DNA of 64,000 nucleotides. Origin: Sordariomycetes sp. S80-01Y (taxonomy: Eukaryota; Ascomycota; Sordariomycetes). The first letter of the stretch is position 1. Each line of letters starts with the position of its first letter. The notes beneath the pieces were generated by a model that saw nothing but the letters and a program-made list of their open reading frames with translations, did no database searches and was not told the DNA's origin. Below are positions 22,126-34,553 of the stretch, piece after piece. The stretch is taken from contig JAXQJY010000029.1 of assembly GCA_037042185.1 (NCBI GenBank), forward strand, positions 682,001 through 746,000. The letters run 5' to 3'. Position numbers and translations under genes: made by a program.

Positions 22126-22167
22126 GCCACTGGAAGGTCGGTTGAAGCCACTGGAAGGTTGGTTGGA
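22126..22167 (+). repeat. Two-copy 21-bp tandem repeat
   Basis: GCCACTGGAAGGTCGGTTGA plus one base is followed directly by a second copy differing at two positions. It lies in the gene-free stretch upstream of the Myb gene. Confidence 0.75.
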
Positions 22168-23518
22168 GTCGCTGCCAGCCACTACCACTACGCCCGGGCA
22201 GTGCCTGCGCCTCAGCGCCCCTCGTTCAAACTGCCATCTGCCTTCCCGCTTGCCGGTGTAAGTAATTACAGCCTCTCCTCCTCGCTTCCCGCCCATTTGA
22301 CCACTTAAACCCCATGCGAGACTCGACCTCGACCCCCGCCAACATCAGCTGTCAGAAGGCCCCCTTCCCGCTCACACGTCAGACGCGTCCAACGCGCACC
22401 CCCATGATCCGTGATGATGGACCCGAGACTGTGGAATGGGTCAGGATGGAACCCTCCCGCCCCTGTCAGTCCGCGTCCCGCCCACAGGGCCGCACCAAGA
22501 TGCGGCAAAGCAATTTGGATGCGCTGCCACCGATCAGCTCAGAAGTCGAGACATATTACACACTCGCATACATCCACATACCTTACATACAAGGTGCACC
22601 CCTCGATGTCGATGCTCGACGCTCGACGCTCGACGCACGCACGTCGTCCCTACAGATGAGGCCCGCATGAACCACTCCCCACCGGCACCGTCGCCCTCCG
22701 CGTCTCAAGCTGTACGGATCGGCCACTGTCCGTGCATCTGTAGATTCTCACCAAACGCTCCCTCAGCCCCTTTTGTCGTGCACCGGCACCGGCATCTCAG
22801 ACGTATGTACGTTACATGAGGTTCTCATGGGGCGGCGGCCAGACCAGACCAGACGTGTAAGAGGAGTCTCGACCGACATGCTGCAAGCGCAGCGCGCGCG
22901 CGTGGAGATGTCATGTCCCTCCCTTGCGGTCGCGTGGCCCGCCGTTCCCTTCGCATGAAGGCGCATTAATGACGCCAATCTCCACGGTGCCCGTCCGCCC
23001 TTTCTAGCTCCCTTCTCGAACGCAGCGTCATCCCGTCCTGTCGCAATCACATGGCCCGTAGACCTTTCCTCCATCGGGCTCGCATTGCGCTGCAATCTCG
23101 GCGGGCCCTGCCATAGGGGGGCGTCTGCTTTGACGAGGCTGTCCTGTCAGCCTTGGGGAGGCCCCGGACTGCGGGCGACGACCCCCCTTCTTCAGCTTAC
23201 AATTTGTAGTATCTTCACCGAGTATGAGAGGCCCGTGTCACACCGTTTGCGTAATATCTGCATTCTAATCTAGGCCCTTGGCCGGCCTTGTACGCCATAT
23301 TGGTACAACGAGATGCTTCCGACATGTGACTACAGACAAATACAGAGCAATGAGCTCACCTTCCAGCCCGCAATAGTGCAACAAAACGCCTGCCTCATCC
23401 GCATTAGGATGCATCGTATGCATGGAACCGATAACTGCAGAAAAAAGAAAATAGATAGCCTCCGGCTTCTCCGTCCCTCCCGTGTTCCTCCCAAATCGTA
23501 CATCCTCCGTCTCCCCCT

Positions 23519-26500
23519 TTATGCGAAAGTGTCCTCCCTGTCCACACCAACGTCTTCCAGCTCAGCGAAACTGTGGAAATGCACTGGTCGGTGCTGGTCG
23601 CTGTAGAAGGGCTGCGGCTGGTCCAGCTTGACGTGGATGGGCTTCTTTTCCATGCCGGCAAACGCGCTGCCCATGAAGCTGTAGTTCCACCTGCCATCGT
23701 CTGGGATCAGGAAGAAGCCCTTGAACCGCGGGCTGAGCAGAAGCTTGCGCTTCTCACCCATCGTCGTGGTGAAACCCTGGGGTTGGTCGCTCTGTATGTC
23801 CTTGTTCTCAGCACCCCATTTGTAGCCCTGTGGAGTGAGGCCCCAGGCGGAGAGCGACACGCTGCCAGGAGTGAAGGCAACAGAGACTGTAACCGAAGCG
23901 TTCTTGTCCCATTCCTGATGAGCGTCCAGCAGTCGGGCATGTTCCGTCACGTCAGCAGCCGACATGTACGGCAGCTCGTTGCCCGAGATGGTGTGGATGA
24001 CTCCCAAAGGCTCCAAACCCTCGAGGTACTCGCTTGTGGGCAGCTTCTGGGGGAGCTGCACGTTACGCAAGCCACCAATCTGAGGTATCATGACGATGCA
24101 CTTCACCTCCTTGACGTCTTTGTTGTCTGGTGGCGATGAACCGTACAGATATCCGGCAATCTGAACCCGCAGGTCCGCAATCATGATGAACCTCTTGAGG
24201 ATGTTGTTGGGCATGACATACGTGATGTCTTCCGCCTCGTTGTCGACGGACGAGACGTAGATGTTCTTGGCCCGAGTCCGCAAGTTCGATGTGGCAATGG
24301 CCCTTGTGCGCCACTCCGTCTTGGACGCGAACGTCGTCTGCTCGAACTGCGACGTGGTCGTGACAATGATGTCCTCGCCGTGAACATTCTGCGTCTTGGT
24401 GGTGACAGCTGTCAGTTGTTGCTGCTCCTGCTGCTGCTTCTCGATTTCGGCTGCTTGTTGTCGCTGCATAGATGGCGCCGAAATCTCCATGCCCAGGATG
24501 ATATCTCGGACTTCGCTGCTCGTCAAACTCGAAACGTTCACGTTGTTCTTCTTGCCGTAATCATTCAGGATGAGATCACGAAGCTGTGTCTCGACCGTGA
24601 TCCACTGCTCGTCTGACAGCGAAGGCCAGATGTGGTGCTCGTGTGTGATGACGGTCTTGTCAGGACGCAGGATAAGCTTTGCCTTGTCCAAATTGACATG
24701 CAGGGCACGCAAGATCAGGATCAGACGCGAGAAGGCGGTGTATGAAGAGATGCTCTTCAGCCACTCGTCATAGAGGTTGAAGAGCACCATCTGCGGCTCC
24801 GTGGCACGCAGAATCATGTCACCTAGCTTCTCAACCTTCATGGCAGCCTGGAACGGCAGTTGCAACTCGGAAGCGCGGATCGAGATATTGGGGAAGTCGA
24901 GCAGGTGGACCTCGAGGGGATCAAGGAGACCTTTGCGGGTCACAATAAGCTGCTTCGGCTGCTCCTCGACTGGCAGCGACCGGATGAGTGCCGCTACCTC
25001 TTCCGCCGTCTTCCATTTCGCCAATTGACCAAGACGCTTCTGTCCAGCCCAGACGCTGGTGTGGATGATCTTCAGGAACAGTTGTCCCGTCCTAGGGTTG
25101 AAAATGAAAATTGCACCGTTGATAGGCTTGGTGGTCAAGTTACCCTCGAACGTCTTATGAATGGTGACACGGTAGACATTGGTGTCATCAATGAACAGCT
25201 GTGTCTGGTTGCTGAAGAGCTCGGAGTAATTCTGGGAGTTCAGGAACTCTTGGTTGCTCTCAGAGGCGTACAGCTGAAGACCCTTGCGGATGCGCTCGCG
25301 GAGGACATACAGCGCGGGATTGGCCTTCATGATCTTCGCCATGGCCTGCTGAATCAGGATCTTGAGGCCTGGGAAGTACAAGCCGTAAGCTGAGTACAGG
25401 TTGTACGCAAGATCGATGCCAATCATCAGACCAGTTGCAGAGGGGTAGATACTGGCGCTGTCTGTGGTATAATCGAGATACTTGGCACGAGTGTAGCGCT
25501 CAATGTCGTGCGAGTCGTAGTCGCCGTAGCGCAGCTGGATGTCTAGCCAGAATTTGTTGGTCGTGGTCGGCTCAACCTTTGAGTCTGTGTCGTGGAGCAA
25601 CGAGGGGCGAGTGACGTTCCACTTATGGCTGGCAAAGAGCAAGATGTCTGCGCAAGAACTGTTCATCTTGTAAGATTTTCGAGGATGAATAGTCTCCTTC
25701 TGCACAGTTTCGATGCCCAACGACTCAAGCTCCTGGTCGAAGACCTGACAAAGATCCATAACTACCGACTCGTGAATCTTCTGCCACAAGTGAGCTCGGA
25801 AGATCTGAATGAGCGAGATCTTCAAAGTAGGGATTTTCCCGTGCAGGAAGATTCCAGTCAAGTCTAGCTGGACTTGGAAACCGACGTAGACGTTGGCTCG
25901 GTTGATGGTGGGCGACCACCACAACGTGAAGCGACGGTTGGGAATCTGGTTCAAACCTGACCTCTGGGCGTTTGTCAACTTCTTGAACTTCATTGATTCT
26001 TCAAACCCGCTCGCTTTCTCCCAGAAGAGACCCTCCCAAGACGGGAAACCAGTTGCTTTGAAGAGTGTGTGCTCAAGGATGGTTTCCACACCACCCAGCG
26101 CTTGGATGACATCGGTTCGGTAGGCGTTCAGGTTCCACAATTTACCATCATGGCGCTGATTGGTCCACCAGAATGGGTTGCTCTTCATGAGCTGGTAGAC
26201 CTTGAATTCGGCTCGGGCGCGGTAGCCCTTGTCGAAGCTGATGGTCGTCCGATCTTTCTGGAACAAGGTATTGATACGCGGCAGTCCACGATCCCAGCTA
26301 TCCTCGAGATCCTCCAGTGTCAGACGACGATTCTGCTGGTTGGCTTCCATGCGCTTCTGGGAGTATTCTGTCCAAACGCGCTGCGAGTCGATGAACTCAG
26401 CCTCCCAAGGAATGATGTACCGGAAGATGTTGGGGATGAGAGTCTCCTCGTCGTGTGTCATTCCCGCACGGTAGTGAGTGACGCCTGTGTCGGTTTGCTT

Positions 26501-29500
26501 AGACCATCGCTTGTCGCTGGCGGGAATGAGGATGTGGGATCCAGATATCATGCCCAAGCCTCCGAGCTCCTTGGGTGTGTAGAAGACCGCAGGCGGGAAT
26601 CTTGACGGCATCTTGGAGTTCAAGCCAATCTTGACACGGGTCTGAATCTTGGTCTCACACTTGACGATGGTATCAAGCAGGTCAACGGTGGAGACAGCAG
26701 CCTCACGGTAGTAGGTGAAGAGGGCGATCAAGGCAGTGTTCCACTTATTCGCAATCTTGGTGAATGTTGTCGATCCGGAAGACATCAGAATCTGCCTGAT
26801 GCGGTTGTTAAACTTCTGGATATCCTCCTCGGTGACCTGGAGGAAAGCATGCGCGGTCCTCTCCTTGGTGGTGTTGTCAACGAGCGACCAGACGCTGTCC
26901 TTGACGGAGAATTCGTCGTTGGTATTGCGAATCTTGGGAAGAATGCGAACTTCAAATCCACACATGGAAAAGAGGAGATTGGGATTGTCGCGACTGTAGA
27001 CACTGACGAAGCTGTCGTCCCATTCTATCGTAGTGACGGAACGTGGCAGACGGTTCTTCAGATCCCAGAACACAGCTCGGCCGAGATTGACATCGTGGCG
27101 CATCAAACGCATACGCGAGTCTCGGGGCCAGCACTTCTTGCTCTTGAAACCGATGACATTCTCAAAGTTCGGGTCAGGCTGCTCGGTTAGGTAGCGCTGA
27201 ATCAGGTCTCTCGACTCCTCGGCCGTGAATCTCAAGAACACCCAAATCTTGTCAATGTAGCGCGAGTACAAGCGGATGGGATGCCTCGTCTCCGTCTCGC
27301 GATCGGCGAATTGCAGGAAGTCGTTGGGGTTTTGGGGCGGTCCAGCGATCTCGCTGGCGCGTTGCGGTCCAAGCAACAACAAATCGAGGACGAGACCGTA
27401 GTACTGGAACACGAAGGCGGAAAATTGAAGACCGCGAATCATACCGTAGCTGTTGACATGGTTCATGTCCTTGTAGGTGAGCTGGACATTGTTCTTGGAG
27501 GTGATGTAATCCGCCAGGTTGTGGTCCATGATAAGTCTGAGAAGGGAGTTGAGCAGAGTCAACTCCATCTTCTCGTAGACCTTGGACAGCTCGGTCTCGA
27601 TCATTACGTTGCATTCGCCGTCCTCCGTAACCCAGACCTTGTCGAGGTTGTTGATACCTTGCGCCCACTTATAAGTCAGCAGAGGTGGAACCTCGGAGTC
27701 TGAGGGCTTGATCCATGCGGGGAACAGATGGCGCTGGTCAGCCTGGTACCACAGGTACTGGTCAAGGTAGGCATCGCTGATCTTTTCGATCGGCTCAATA
27801 TCGTATACAGGGTTGATGGTGCTGTAGTTGTCGTTCATATCAATGTTGACTTCCTTGAAGGCTCGTTGGGTCAGCAAGAAGCGCTTAATACGCTCAAGCG
27901 TTGTGCCGGGACTGTCGTAGGCTTGTTCGATCAGTGCCAATTCCTCGCGTTGGCTCTGGTTGAGGCGGCCCTTCACGGAGTATGCCTCTCGCAGGCGCTC
28001 GAGCGCGAGGATCAAAATTTTGGTGTCATGCTTGTAAGAAACGCTGGGAAAGGGGATGGGCGTGAACTTGCGAGACTCCAGCCAGTGGACGGTAGTCGTG
28101 TAGATGGCAACAGCCTCCTCAGACGAGACATAGGGACCATCCTTCATGTGGTTGTGCTGGCGCTCCTGCTCGGCCTTGAGCCACAGTCGAGTCAGGCGAC
28201 CAACATTTTTCTTTGCGACAGTCTTGTCGACAGTAGCGCCCCGACGAATGCGCTCGCGGTTGTAGTGGGCAACGGAAATCCACCAATCGGCCTTGGACTT
28301 GACATATCGAAGAATGATGTTCTCGATAGGAGCCGGCAGGCCAGGGACCTTCCAAGGAATATTGCTCTTCCAGCAGCGCCAAGCTTCGGACAGATGCTGC
28401 AGCACAGTGTTCACCTTGTTCTGCTTGATGCCCTCGGGCATCATGTCCATCAGATCGGCCATAACTGAGGCACGAAGCTCGAGATCGAAGTGCGATTCCA
28501 CACGCTGTTTGGTAACCGTCTTGGCGACGCCCTTGCTGTGACGACCCTCAAACTGACGCGAAAGCAAGTTTCCAAGCCATCGCTCGAGAAGGGGGATGAT
28601 GCCGCGCATGAAGAACAACCACACGCGCCACGCTGGCGCCCAGAAGCCACACCCAGGACCCTTACCGACGGGGCCAGAATTGAAGCGGTAGTAAATAAGA
28701 TGCTTCAAGTCCTTGCAAGTGCGGATCTGGTGCATAAGCTTGTACTTATACCGGTACATGCCCGTGAGCTGGCCGACATGGTTGAACGCGTACAAGATAC
28801 CATCAGCAAGCTGGAAGGCATCAATGTTGCCAAGTCGATATTGTACTTGGGCATCAACAATAAGTTTGGTCAGCCTCAAGATCTCACGCATCAAATGGAA
28901 AGCGTTTCCGAATCGCGACTTCTTGCGCTCCTTGGTAGTGAGAGTCTTGACCGGCTTCAAGTTGAAGTTGTAATCAAGATGCAAATAAGTCAAGTTCTTC
29001 CGATGAATGAGAAGATTGAGCATGTTGAAGCCTTGACGGCAAACCTGAAGTCCAGCCTCGACCCAGTCGATCGTAGTCTGCTGGAAGAATTTGGTCTGCT
29101 TCAAAGACCTCATCAAGTTCTGGTTGTTTTGGGCCTTGGGCTTCTTCTTGTGAAGCTCATTGAGAACAAAGTTCTTCAGCAGCTTCTGGTAAGAAACGCG
29201 GACCTTGACCGGTGGCCTGTCTGAGGGTGGGTGCTCGAGGTACCACTGCTTGATGAGCGGAACATCTTGAGCCCGCACCATCTTGCCGGAGCGCCGGTCG
29301 AAGGGGAACGGAGCCCACCATAACTCAATAGCAGCAGATGTGTCCTCGTTTTCCAGATCTTCGTCCGCAAGGAAAGGCTCTGTGCCTGCGGGCAGGGTGA
29401 ACTCCTCGTCCTCAGGCTCTTCGTTGCTGCCAGCTCCAAAAAGCTCGTCTTCATGAGACACTTCCACATTCTTTGAAGCAACGGTTCGCGAAGATATCGG

Positions 29501-30640
29501 GTTGATTCGACGGTCGAAATGGAAAGTGGGCAGGTCGGGGTCATCAGCGCGATTGAAGACGATCTGAGGGGACGAGTGCCATGAGAGGTGAACGCTCCTT
29601 GGCAACGAGTTGTACAAGTAGGGGAAGGCGACTCGGAATTCGGTCCGGATGGGGTTTCGGAAAATGATGCGGTCGATCGCGTTGAACTCGCCGAAGTCCT
29701 CGTCGTTCGGGTTAATATCCTTGTAAAGGGGCTCAAAGCGTGGTCCTCCGGGCAGCGCAACGTTGAGAGCCTTGGCTGTCAAGAAGCTCTTGAGATCAAA
29801 CAGGTAAAAATAGTTCTTGTCGACAACATCGGAGATGAGTGGTCGACTGAGACGGAAGAGCGCCGCCATCTGTGGCAATGTGAGGTTCCACGACTTGTAG
29901 CTTGGCCCATTGACATGGGGCGTGTCGAGAAGCGGCCGATGGTCGTAGAACCATTCGTAGATAGCTTCATCTTCCTCCTCACTGAGCTCCATCTGGATGG
30001 GCTCTAAAGGTTCAACGTCTTCGATATTTTCGGACCACGACAGTGGGGGTTCTTCGTCGTCGAATGGTGGAAATCGCATGCGCTTGAACTGTCGTCGATC
30101 GGCCTTCTCCTTTCTCATGAACGTCCACATCATTGCCCACTGCGCAAAAAAGACTGGCTCGATCACTCGGGGTATCTCGTTGACGAGCGTGAGACAGCCG
30201 TTGACGTGGTAGAGAACCTTGACTTCACGTGCTGATTCCCAAGGCATGGGCATGTTCTCGAGGAGCTTCATGACTGCGTGAGGCATGAACTTCAGCGCTC
30301 CCAGGTAGCTCCGTTTGTCGTTGGTGTATTTCTTTTGCGACACGTCGCCGATATCCTTGACAATCTTTCGTAGATGCTCCGGCGGCATGTCAGCCTTCTG
30401 CGTTTGCACAAAGCCCCCCTTGCGCTTCTCGCCGAAGCGGTTGCGCTGCATTCGTAGCCATTCCTTCTTCTTCTGCGCAAACTTCGCAACGTGAGGGTTC
30501 GTCGGTGGTAGATAGCCAGGTGGTGGTGGCGCTGGCGGGGCGGGCTCAGATGGCGGAGGTGGTAGGGAAGATGACGGCGGTGGGGGAGGAGGAGGAGCGC
30601 CTCCCCAGCCTGGAGGAGGAGGCGGTGGTGGTTGCGCCAT
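23519..30640 (-). CDS. PRP8: Pre-mRNA splicing factor Prp8
   Basis: A single uninterrupted frame of 2373 residues, the full family length. It begins with a proline-rich leader ([14 protein letters not shown], then more poly-Pro to about residue 50). The PRO8NT block follows ([20 protein letters not shown]), then the conserved N-terminal and large domains with the reverse-transcriptase-like and endonuclease-like folds. A C-terminal Jab1/MPN domain (about 2120-2373) ends VDREDTFA. The U5 snRNP protein Prp8 holds the active-site RNA of the spliceosome, and its tail regulates Brr2. Many fungal PRP8 genes carry an intein; the length and continuity here show none. Start ATG 30640 is supported by the conserved leader. 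Confidence 0.98.
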   Translation of the reverse strand: MAQPPPPPPPGWGGAPPPPPPPSSSLPPPPSEPAPPAPPPPGYLPPTNPHVAKFAQKKKEWLRMQRNRFGEKRKGGFVQTQKADMPPEHLRKIVKDIGDVSQKKYTNDKRSYLGALKFMPHAVMKLLENMPMPWESAREVKVLYHVNGCLTLVNEIPRVIEPVFFAQWAMMWTFMRKEKADRRQFKRMRFPPFDDEEPPLSWSENIEDVEPLEPIQMELSEEEDEAIYEWFYDHRPLLDTPHVNGPSYKSWNLTLPQMAALFRLSRPLISDVVDKNYFYLFDLKSFLTAKALNVALPGGPRFEPLYKDINPNDEDFGEFNAIDRIIFRNPIRTEFRVAFPYLYNSLPRSVHLSWHSSPQIVFNRADDPDLPTFHFDRRINPISSRTVASKNVEVSHEDELFGAGSNEEPEDEEFTLPAGTEPFLADEDLENEDTSAAIELWWAPFPFDRRSGKMVRAQDVPLIKQWYLEHPPSDRPPVKVRVSYQKLLKNFVLNELHKKKPKAQNNQNLMRSLKQTKFFQQTTIDWVEAGLQVCRQGFNMLNLLIHRKNLTYLHLDYNFNLKPVKTLTTKERKKSRFGNAFHLMREILRLTKLIVDAQVQYRLGNIDAFQLADGILYAFNHVGQLTGMYRYKYKLMHQIRTCKDLKHLIYYRFNSGPVGKGPGCGFWAPAWRVWLFFMRGIIPLLERWLGNLLSRQFEGRHSKGVAKTVTKQRVESHFDLELRASVMADLMDMMPEGIKQNKVNTVLQHLSEAWRCWKSNIPWKVPGLPAPIENIILRYVKSKADWWISVAHYNRERIRRGATVDKTVAKKNVGRLTRLWLKAEQERQHNHMKDGPYVSSEEAVAIYTTTVHWLESRKFTPIPFPSVSYKHDTKILILALERLREAYSVKGRLNQSQREELALIEQAYDSPGTTLERIKRFLLTQRAFKEVNIDMNDNYSTINPVYDIEPIEKISDAYLDQYLWYQADQRHLFPAWIKPSDSEVPPLLTYKWAQGINNLDKVWVTEDGECNVMIETELSKVYEKMELTLLNSLLRLIMDHNLADYITSKNNVQLTYKDMNHVNSYGMIRGLQFSAFVFQYYGLVLDLLLLGPQRASEIAGPPQNPNDFLQFADRETETRHPIRLYSRYIDKIWVFLRFTAEESRDLIQRYLTEQPDPNFENVIGFKSKKCWPRDSRMRLMRHDVNLGRAVFWDLKNRLPRSVTTIEWDDSFVSVYSRDNPNLLFSMCGFEVRILPKIRNTNDEFSVKDSVWSLVDNTTKERTAHAFLQVTEEDIQKFNNRIRQILMSSGSTTFTKIANKWNTALIALFTYYREAAVSTVDLLDTIVKCETKIQTRVKIGLNSKMPSRFPPAVFYTPKELGGLGMISGSHILIPASDKRWSKQTDTGVTHYRAGMTHDEETLIPNIFRYIIPWEAEFIDSQRVWTEYSQKRMEANQQNRRLTLEDLEDSWDRGLPRINTLFQKDRTTISFDKGYRARAEFKVYQLMKSNPFWWTNQRHDGKLWNLNAYRTDVIQALGGVETILEHTLFKATGFPSWEGLFWEKASGFEESMKFKKLTNAQRSGLNQIPNRRFTLWWSPTINRANVYVGFQVQLDLTGIFLHGKIPTLKISLIQIFRAHLWQKIHESVVMDLCQVFDQELESLGIETVQKETIHPRKSYKMNSSCADILLFASHKWNVTRPSLLHDTDSKVEPTTTNKFWLDIQLRYGDYDSHDIERYTRAKYLDYTTDSASIYPSATGLMIGIDLAYNLYSAYGLYFPGLKILIQQAMAKIMKANPALYVLRERIRKGLQLYASESNQEFLNSQNYSELFSNQTQLFIDDTNVYRVTIHKTFEGNLTTKPINGAIFIFNPRTGQLFLKIIHTSVWAGQKRLGQLAKWKTAEEVAALIRSLPVEEQPKQLIVTRKGLLDPLEVHLLDFPNISIRASELQLPFQAAMKVEKLGDMILRATEPQMVLFNLYDEWLKSISSYTAFSRLILILRALHVNLDKAKLILRPDKTVITHEHHIWPSLSDEQWITVETQLRDLILNDYGKKNNVNVSSLTSSEVRDIILGMEISAPSMQRQQAAEIEKQQQEQQQLTAVTTKTQNVHGEDIIVTTTSQFEQTTFASKTEWRTRAIATSNLRTRAKNIYVSSVDNEAEDITYVMPNNILKRFIMIADLRVQIAGYLYGSSPPDNKDVKEVKCIVMIPQIGGLRNVQLPQKLPTSEYLEGLEPLGVIHTISGNELPYMSAADVTEHARLLDAHQEWDKNASVTVSVAFTPGSVSLSAWGLTPQGYKWGAENKDIQSDQPQGFTTTMGEKRKLLLSPRFKGFFLIPDDGRWNYSFMGSAFAGMEKKPIHVKLDQPQPFYSDQHRPVHFHSFAELEDVGVDREDTFA

Positions 30641-31466
30641 GTTGGATCGCTGCGCGGGTCGAGGTGAAGATGGAGTTCGCGGGCTTCACGCCGCCGCGCG
30701 CGAGACTCGACGCGCTTTCGTCGGAAGAACGAGGTCCTCCAGCTCGAGAAATCCGAGTCAACCCGTTTGTCTGCGTGAGTTATAAATGTGCCGAGAGACT
30801 AGTCTCGCAAGGGCGCGTTGCGACAACCAGGTGAGATGGTGATGGTTCGATCAGAAATCTCGCCAACCTTTCGTCACGACAATTTTCTGGTCGAGCCGCA
30901 GGGAGGCCGGTCTCTGAAAAGACTAGCGTCTCACGTGACTTGGGTGCTTGCCACCGTCGCATTCAAGCCTCTTCACGCCCAGGCTATGGAGAGATTTTAT
31001 AAATAGCAAATAGTATATGAAAGAATATTCGATTAATTGTTCGCGAGATTTCCTTTCTGAATAAACATGTTTTTGGCCCAAGCTATTGTCGTCCTCGCAG
31101 TTTACGAATGTATATGGTGACCCCTACCAACTCATTTAGAACTAGTTTTACGCGAGAATTTGGAGGAGATGCACAGAGTACGGAGTGAGATACCCCCCCA
31201 TTGAATCAATCCAGAGCATTTCCCCAAAATACAGCTACATCTTTAAATGTATTTTAACAATGTTGGCTGCGTCAAACCGCAAAACGAACAAAGATCTAGG
31301 GTAACTAAGTACAGCGCCTTCGAGTGGCAACTGAGCCAATCGTGTACCGCCAATTGCCTTATGTAATCTCGACCTCAATCTACGATCATGGCCATAGCCG
31401 ACCTATTCCACTCGCCGCGACAAGCTCAATTACCATCAACACAGCCTCAACAGCCCGACTGCCACA
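30641..31466. promoter_or_regulatory. Divergent promoter region PRP8 / complex I subunit gene
   Basis: 826 bp between divergent start codons. It includes an AT-rich segment at about 30990-31080. No gene is supported. Confidence 0.5.
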
Positions 31467-31854
31467 ATGGCTGAGACAAGTGAGTCTACTGATTTCTCCT
31501 CACGCTGTCGATTGCTGACCTTTGCCGCGCAGAGTTCCGGGCCGACCCGGCTTTCCAGAAGTACAATGGTAAACCATGCCCTCCCTCGATGACGACCAAC
31601 CCGAGTGAGTGCGCGACGTCTAACGGTTCCGAATAGCTATGCGATCGGCTCGCCACCAATACTTCCGCTTCAATGCACGGACTGCGCGTCTTTCGTTCAT
31701 CTACCTCGCTGTGATCCCGAGCCTCCTCGGATATGCCGCTTACCAGACCGAGGTGAGTTTCTGGACGATTGCGACGACCAGCACGGGCTAATATGTATAG
31801 GGACGATGGCAACTGAGGGCGAAGCGCAAGGGTGATACGATTCTCGATCACTAG
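31467..31854 (+). CDS. Small complex I accessory subunit (NDUFB4/B15-like)
   Basis: Four short exons, 31467-31479, 31533-31568, 31637-31752 and 31801-31854, all with GT-AG introns, give 72 residues: MAETKFRADPAFQKYNAMRS, then ARHQYFRFNARTARLSFIYL, a single hydrophobic segment (about residues 34-52, SFIYLAVIPSLLGYAAY), and a basic tail ending KRKGDTILDH. This layout, with a short matrix side, one membrane helix and a charged end, fits the fungal NDUFB4-type subunit ('6.6 kDa' class) of the inner-membrane NADH dehydrogenase. The exons are too short to appear as one open frame, but all phases agree. The family match is from memory. Confidence 0.75.
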
Positions 31855-32927
31855 GCGGAAGGAGAGTTTAGCGGGGGATTGTACATATGATGGGCTACCG
31901 AACGACTATCGACGTGGAATAGACTTCCATTTGTGTGCATTCCTGATGCCTCGGAACACATTTGCGACAAGACCCGACGTGATAAGGCTGATATGGCAGC
32001 GAGTTGATGATCAAAATGGCAGGCACTGCTACTGACAGGTCTTTAGCTTCTCCAGCGAGGATCATCGTGCCGACCTCGACCATATGTTATTCGAAATGCT
32101 TAGAAGGACTGTTTACCAATTAGTCCCTCTACCCCGGTCGTGTATCGACTCTGCGTGGCCTCTAGACGACTGATCCAGAGATTGAGCCAACGATCGGCCC
32201 ATGACGGAACGGATTCAAGGAGTATAGCAGACGAGCTGTTGACCTCCCTGGATCACGGATCGATGCCCCTCAGTGTCCTTGACAACCGTTATAGTACGGC
32301 AGCGTTCTGGCTCGATCAGAAACCTCCAAAAGCCCCTCTAGTTCTGAGGAGAGCGTTGACGAACTGCTTTGTATCGAACATAGTATGGGCGAAGCTGACG
32401 TTTAATGTTGCTCAACGCGAACTGCTAGATGATGCAAAATGAGCGACAAATGAGATGACCTTTATTCAAGATGCTGTGTCGTGGGGTCGCGTCAAAGGTA
32501 TATATTGAAAGGGAAGTTATGCTCAAGAAACCCACGGGAAGGTAACGACAGGAGTACGAGATCAAAAGGGCCCTGTGGATGGAAAACATGGGTCATCTTC
32601 ACGCCGACGAGCAGTAAGGTATCGTGTATCTCTCGTATTATTAGGTTCTTGTAATCTAGTACAGGATTGACCACGGGCTATTTTTACACTTAATACAGGC
32701 AGCTGAAACTCCCGCGGCTGTCGTTTTTGTGTCGCGTTGGAGTAGGTAGCCAGAAGACCGTGGGCCAATTCCGGCTTTCGCGCCACCTTATCGATAAGCA
32801 ATGTCTACATCAACATTCGCGACCACCGACAAACACAACACTTCTACAGTCGCAAACCTTCCTCCAACCCTCTGCTGGACGACCAAACTGCGCAAATCTC
32901 GACAATATACCGAAAAGACCACCCGTC
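31855..32927. other. Intergenic region before PRP18
   Basis: 1.07 kb between same-strand genes. Only short unsupported frames are visible. The last 150 bp (rich in ACAAC/CTTC) look like the PRP18 leader. Confidence 0.5.
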
Positions 32928-34053
32928 ATGGATTTCGCATCCTTGATGAACAACGCCATGGGCAAGTCCAAAAAGCCCACCGGCACAACCACCAAAGACA
33001 CGACAGCATCCCCCGAAGAATCAACCAAGCCCAAATTCCAGAAGCGCGCTGAGGTCGAAGCTGCCCGCCAAGCAGCTTATGCCGCCGAACAAAAAGCCCT
33101 CGAGGAATCTCGCGCGGCCAAAGCCGCTGCCAAGCGCAAAGCCGAAGAAGACGCCGCCTTAGAAAAGGAAGCGCGGGAACAGAAGCGACGGAAACTCGCG
33201 GAGGAGTCGCGGAAACGAAGAGAGGATGAGGAATGGGAAGCTGAGCAGGCTAGAAGACGAAGATTAGGCTTGAAGGAGAAGGAGAGGGTGATCGAGGGCG
33301 AGGACAAGGAGGCCATAGATGGGGATGAGGACATCGAGGAGGAGGAGTTACGGGGGAAGTTGAGGGAGCTAGGCCATCCAATCGTTCTATTTGGCGAGGG
33401 TCATGGGGCGAGGCTCAAGAGGTATAGACGATTGACAGTGAAGATGACGGATGGACCTATACCGACCACGTTGGAGTTGGTGGAGGGGGCCGACGTGAAG
33501 GTTGACGAGAATGTGCCAGAAGACAAAGCCGGAAGGAAGTGGCTGTATCGACAGCTGGCGAGCTACTTCACCATGGTGTTGTCAGCTTACGAGACAGCCA
33601 TGGAGGCCGAAAGAGAGGACACGACTGCCAGCCGAAACGCCTACGCTACCATGGTACAGACCAGAGAGAACATGAAGCCAGTAAGTTTCTCCAAAGCCAA
33701 TCCATAGGGCGGGGTCTAACAAATTGCAGCTCTTCCGCAAAATGGAGAAGGATGACATGCCAGATGACCTGCTAAAACCCATTGTCGAGATCGTCCGAGC
33801 TCTTCAAGAGCGTCGCTACGTCGACGCCAACGATGGCTACCTCCGCCTCTCAATCGGAAAAGCTGCCTGGCCTATTGGTGTGACGATGGTGGGCATCCAC
33901 GAGAGAAGTGCCCGGGAGAAGTTGCACGATGGCGAGAAGGGCCACGTTATGGGTGACGAGGTGACGAGAAAGTTTTTGCAGAGCATCAAGCGATGCCTAA
34001 CCTTTGCACAGGTTAGGTGGCCGCCCACGGATGTTCGGCAGTTGATGGGCTGA
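32928..34053 (+). CDS. PRP18: Pre-mRNA splicing factor Prp18
   Basis: Exons 32928-33680 and 33730-34053, with a 49-nt intron (GTAAGT...TTGCAG), give 358 residues. Start MDFASLMNNAMGKSKKPTG is the first ATG of this frame. Residues 35-115 are a charged coiled coil rich in Lys, Arg and Glu. The SFM/PRP4-like motif is near 145 (ELGHPIVLFGEGHGARLKRY), and the conserved helical Prp18 domain is in the C-terminal half (YVDANDGYLRLSIGKAAWPI, then GVTMVGIHERSAREKL). Prp18 acts with Slu7 in the second splicing step, stabilising 3' splice-site docking near Prp8. Interestingly, the Prp8 gene is only 2.3 kb away. Confidence 0.95.
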
Positions 34054-34553
34054 AGCAGAAAGATTCAAATGTGATACCCCGTGTTTGTCTGCTTATACGT
34101 AGTACCTGGTCCCAGCTTCACGACAGGGACGTGGTTCTCAACCTTTTGACTACGAAGTTCTGCTTGTGCAAGTCAGCCTTTTAGTCTACTTGTTCAGCAC
34201 ATGCTATTTGGACTTCATAGGCAATAAGAGCCAATGGAACAATAATATGGTCGAAGCGGCAGACTTGGACCTTGTTGAAGGCATCACAGAGCAGCAGCAT
34301 TGTCCGGGAGACGACGAATGGCGGACGGAGCTCAAGCGGATCAAGGGTCTCGAGGAGGGGTTGCCCCGCGCTAAACCATTCCAAGCTCAGCTGCCAAAAA
34401 AGCGCCGACCGTTGGCGGGCAGTTTACGGGCGACCCTTCGGTGCCTTTTTAGCACGTAACGTCCAATTTCCATCCCAGCGAACATCGTCAAATCTCCCCG
34501 CCATCCACATCGACTTTCTTTTCCCAACGTCGCTCACCGACCAATTCCGCAAG
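34054..34553. other. Intergenic region before MVD1
   Basis: 500 bp. The region near 34440-34553 should be the MVD1 promoter and leader. No gene is supported. Confidence 0.5.

Larger units (their letters stand above)
19265..23518. other. 4.2-kb gene-free stretch between the Myb gene and PRP8
   Basis: No coding frame here has family resemblance, and frames are short on both strands. It lies 5' of the Myb gene and 3' of PRP8, so it may be a long regulatory region and leader of the Myb factor. It contains a T/C run at about 19569-19592, two small tandem repeats (listed separately), and CGACG-rich short repeats at 22606-22640. No tRNA, 5S rRNA or transposon end was recognised. Confidence 0.5.

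Noticed and set aside
23519-30640. An intein in PRP8
   Set aside because: The protein has normal intein-free length and no inserted protease/splicing block was seen.
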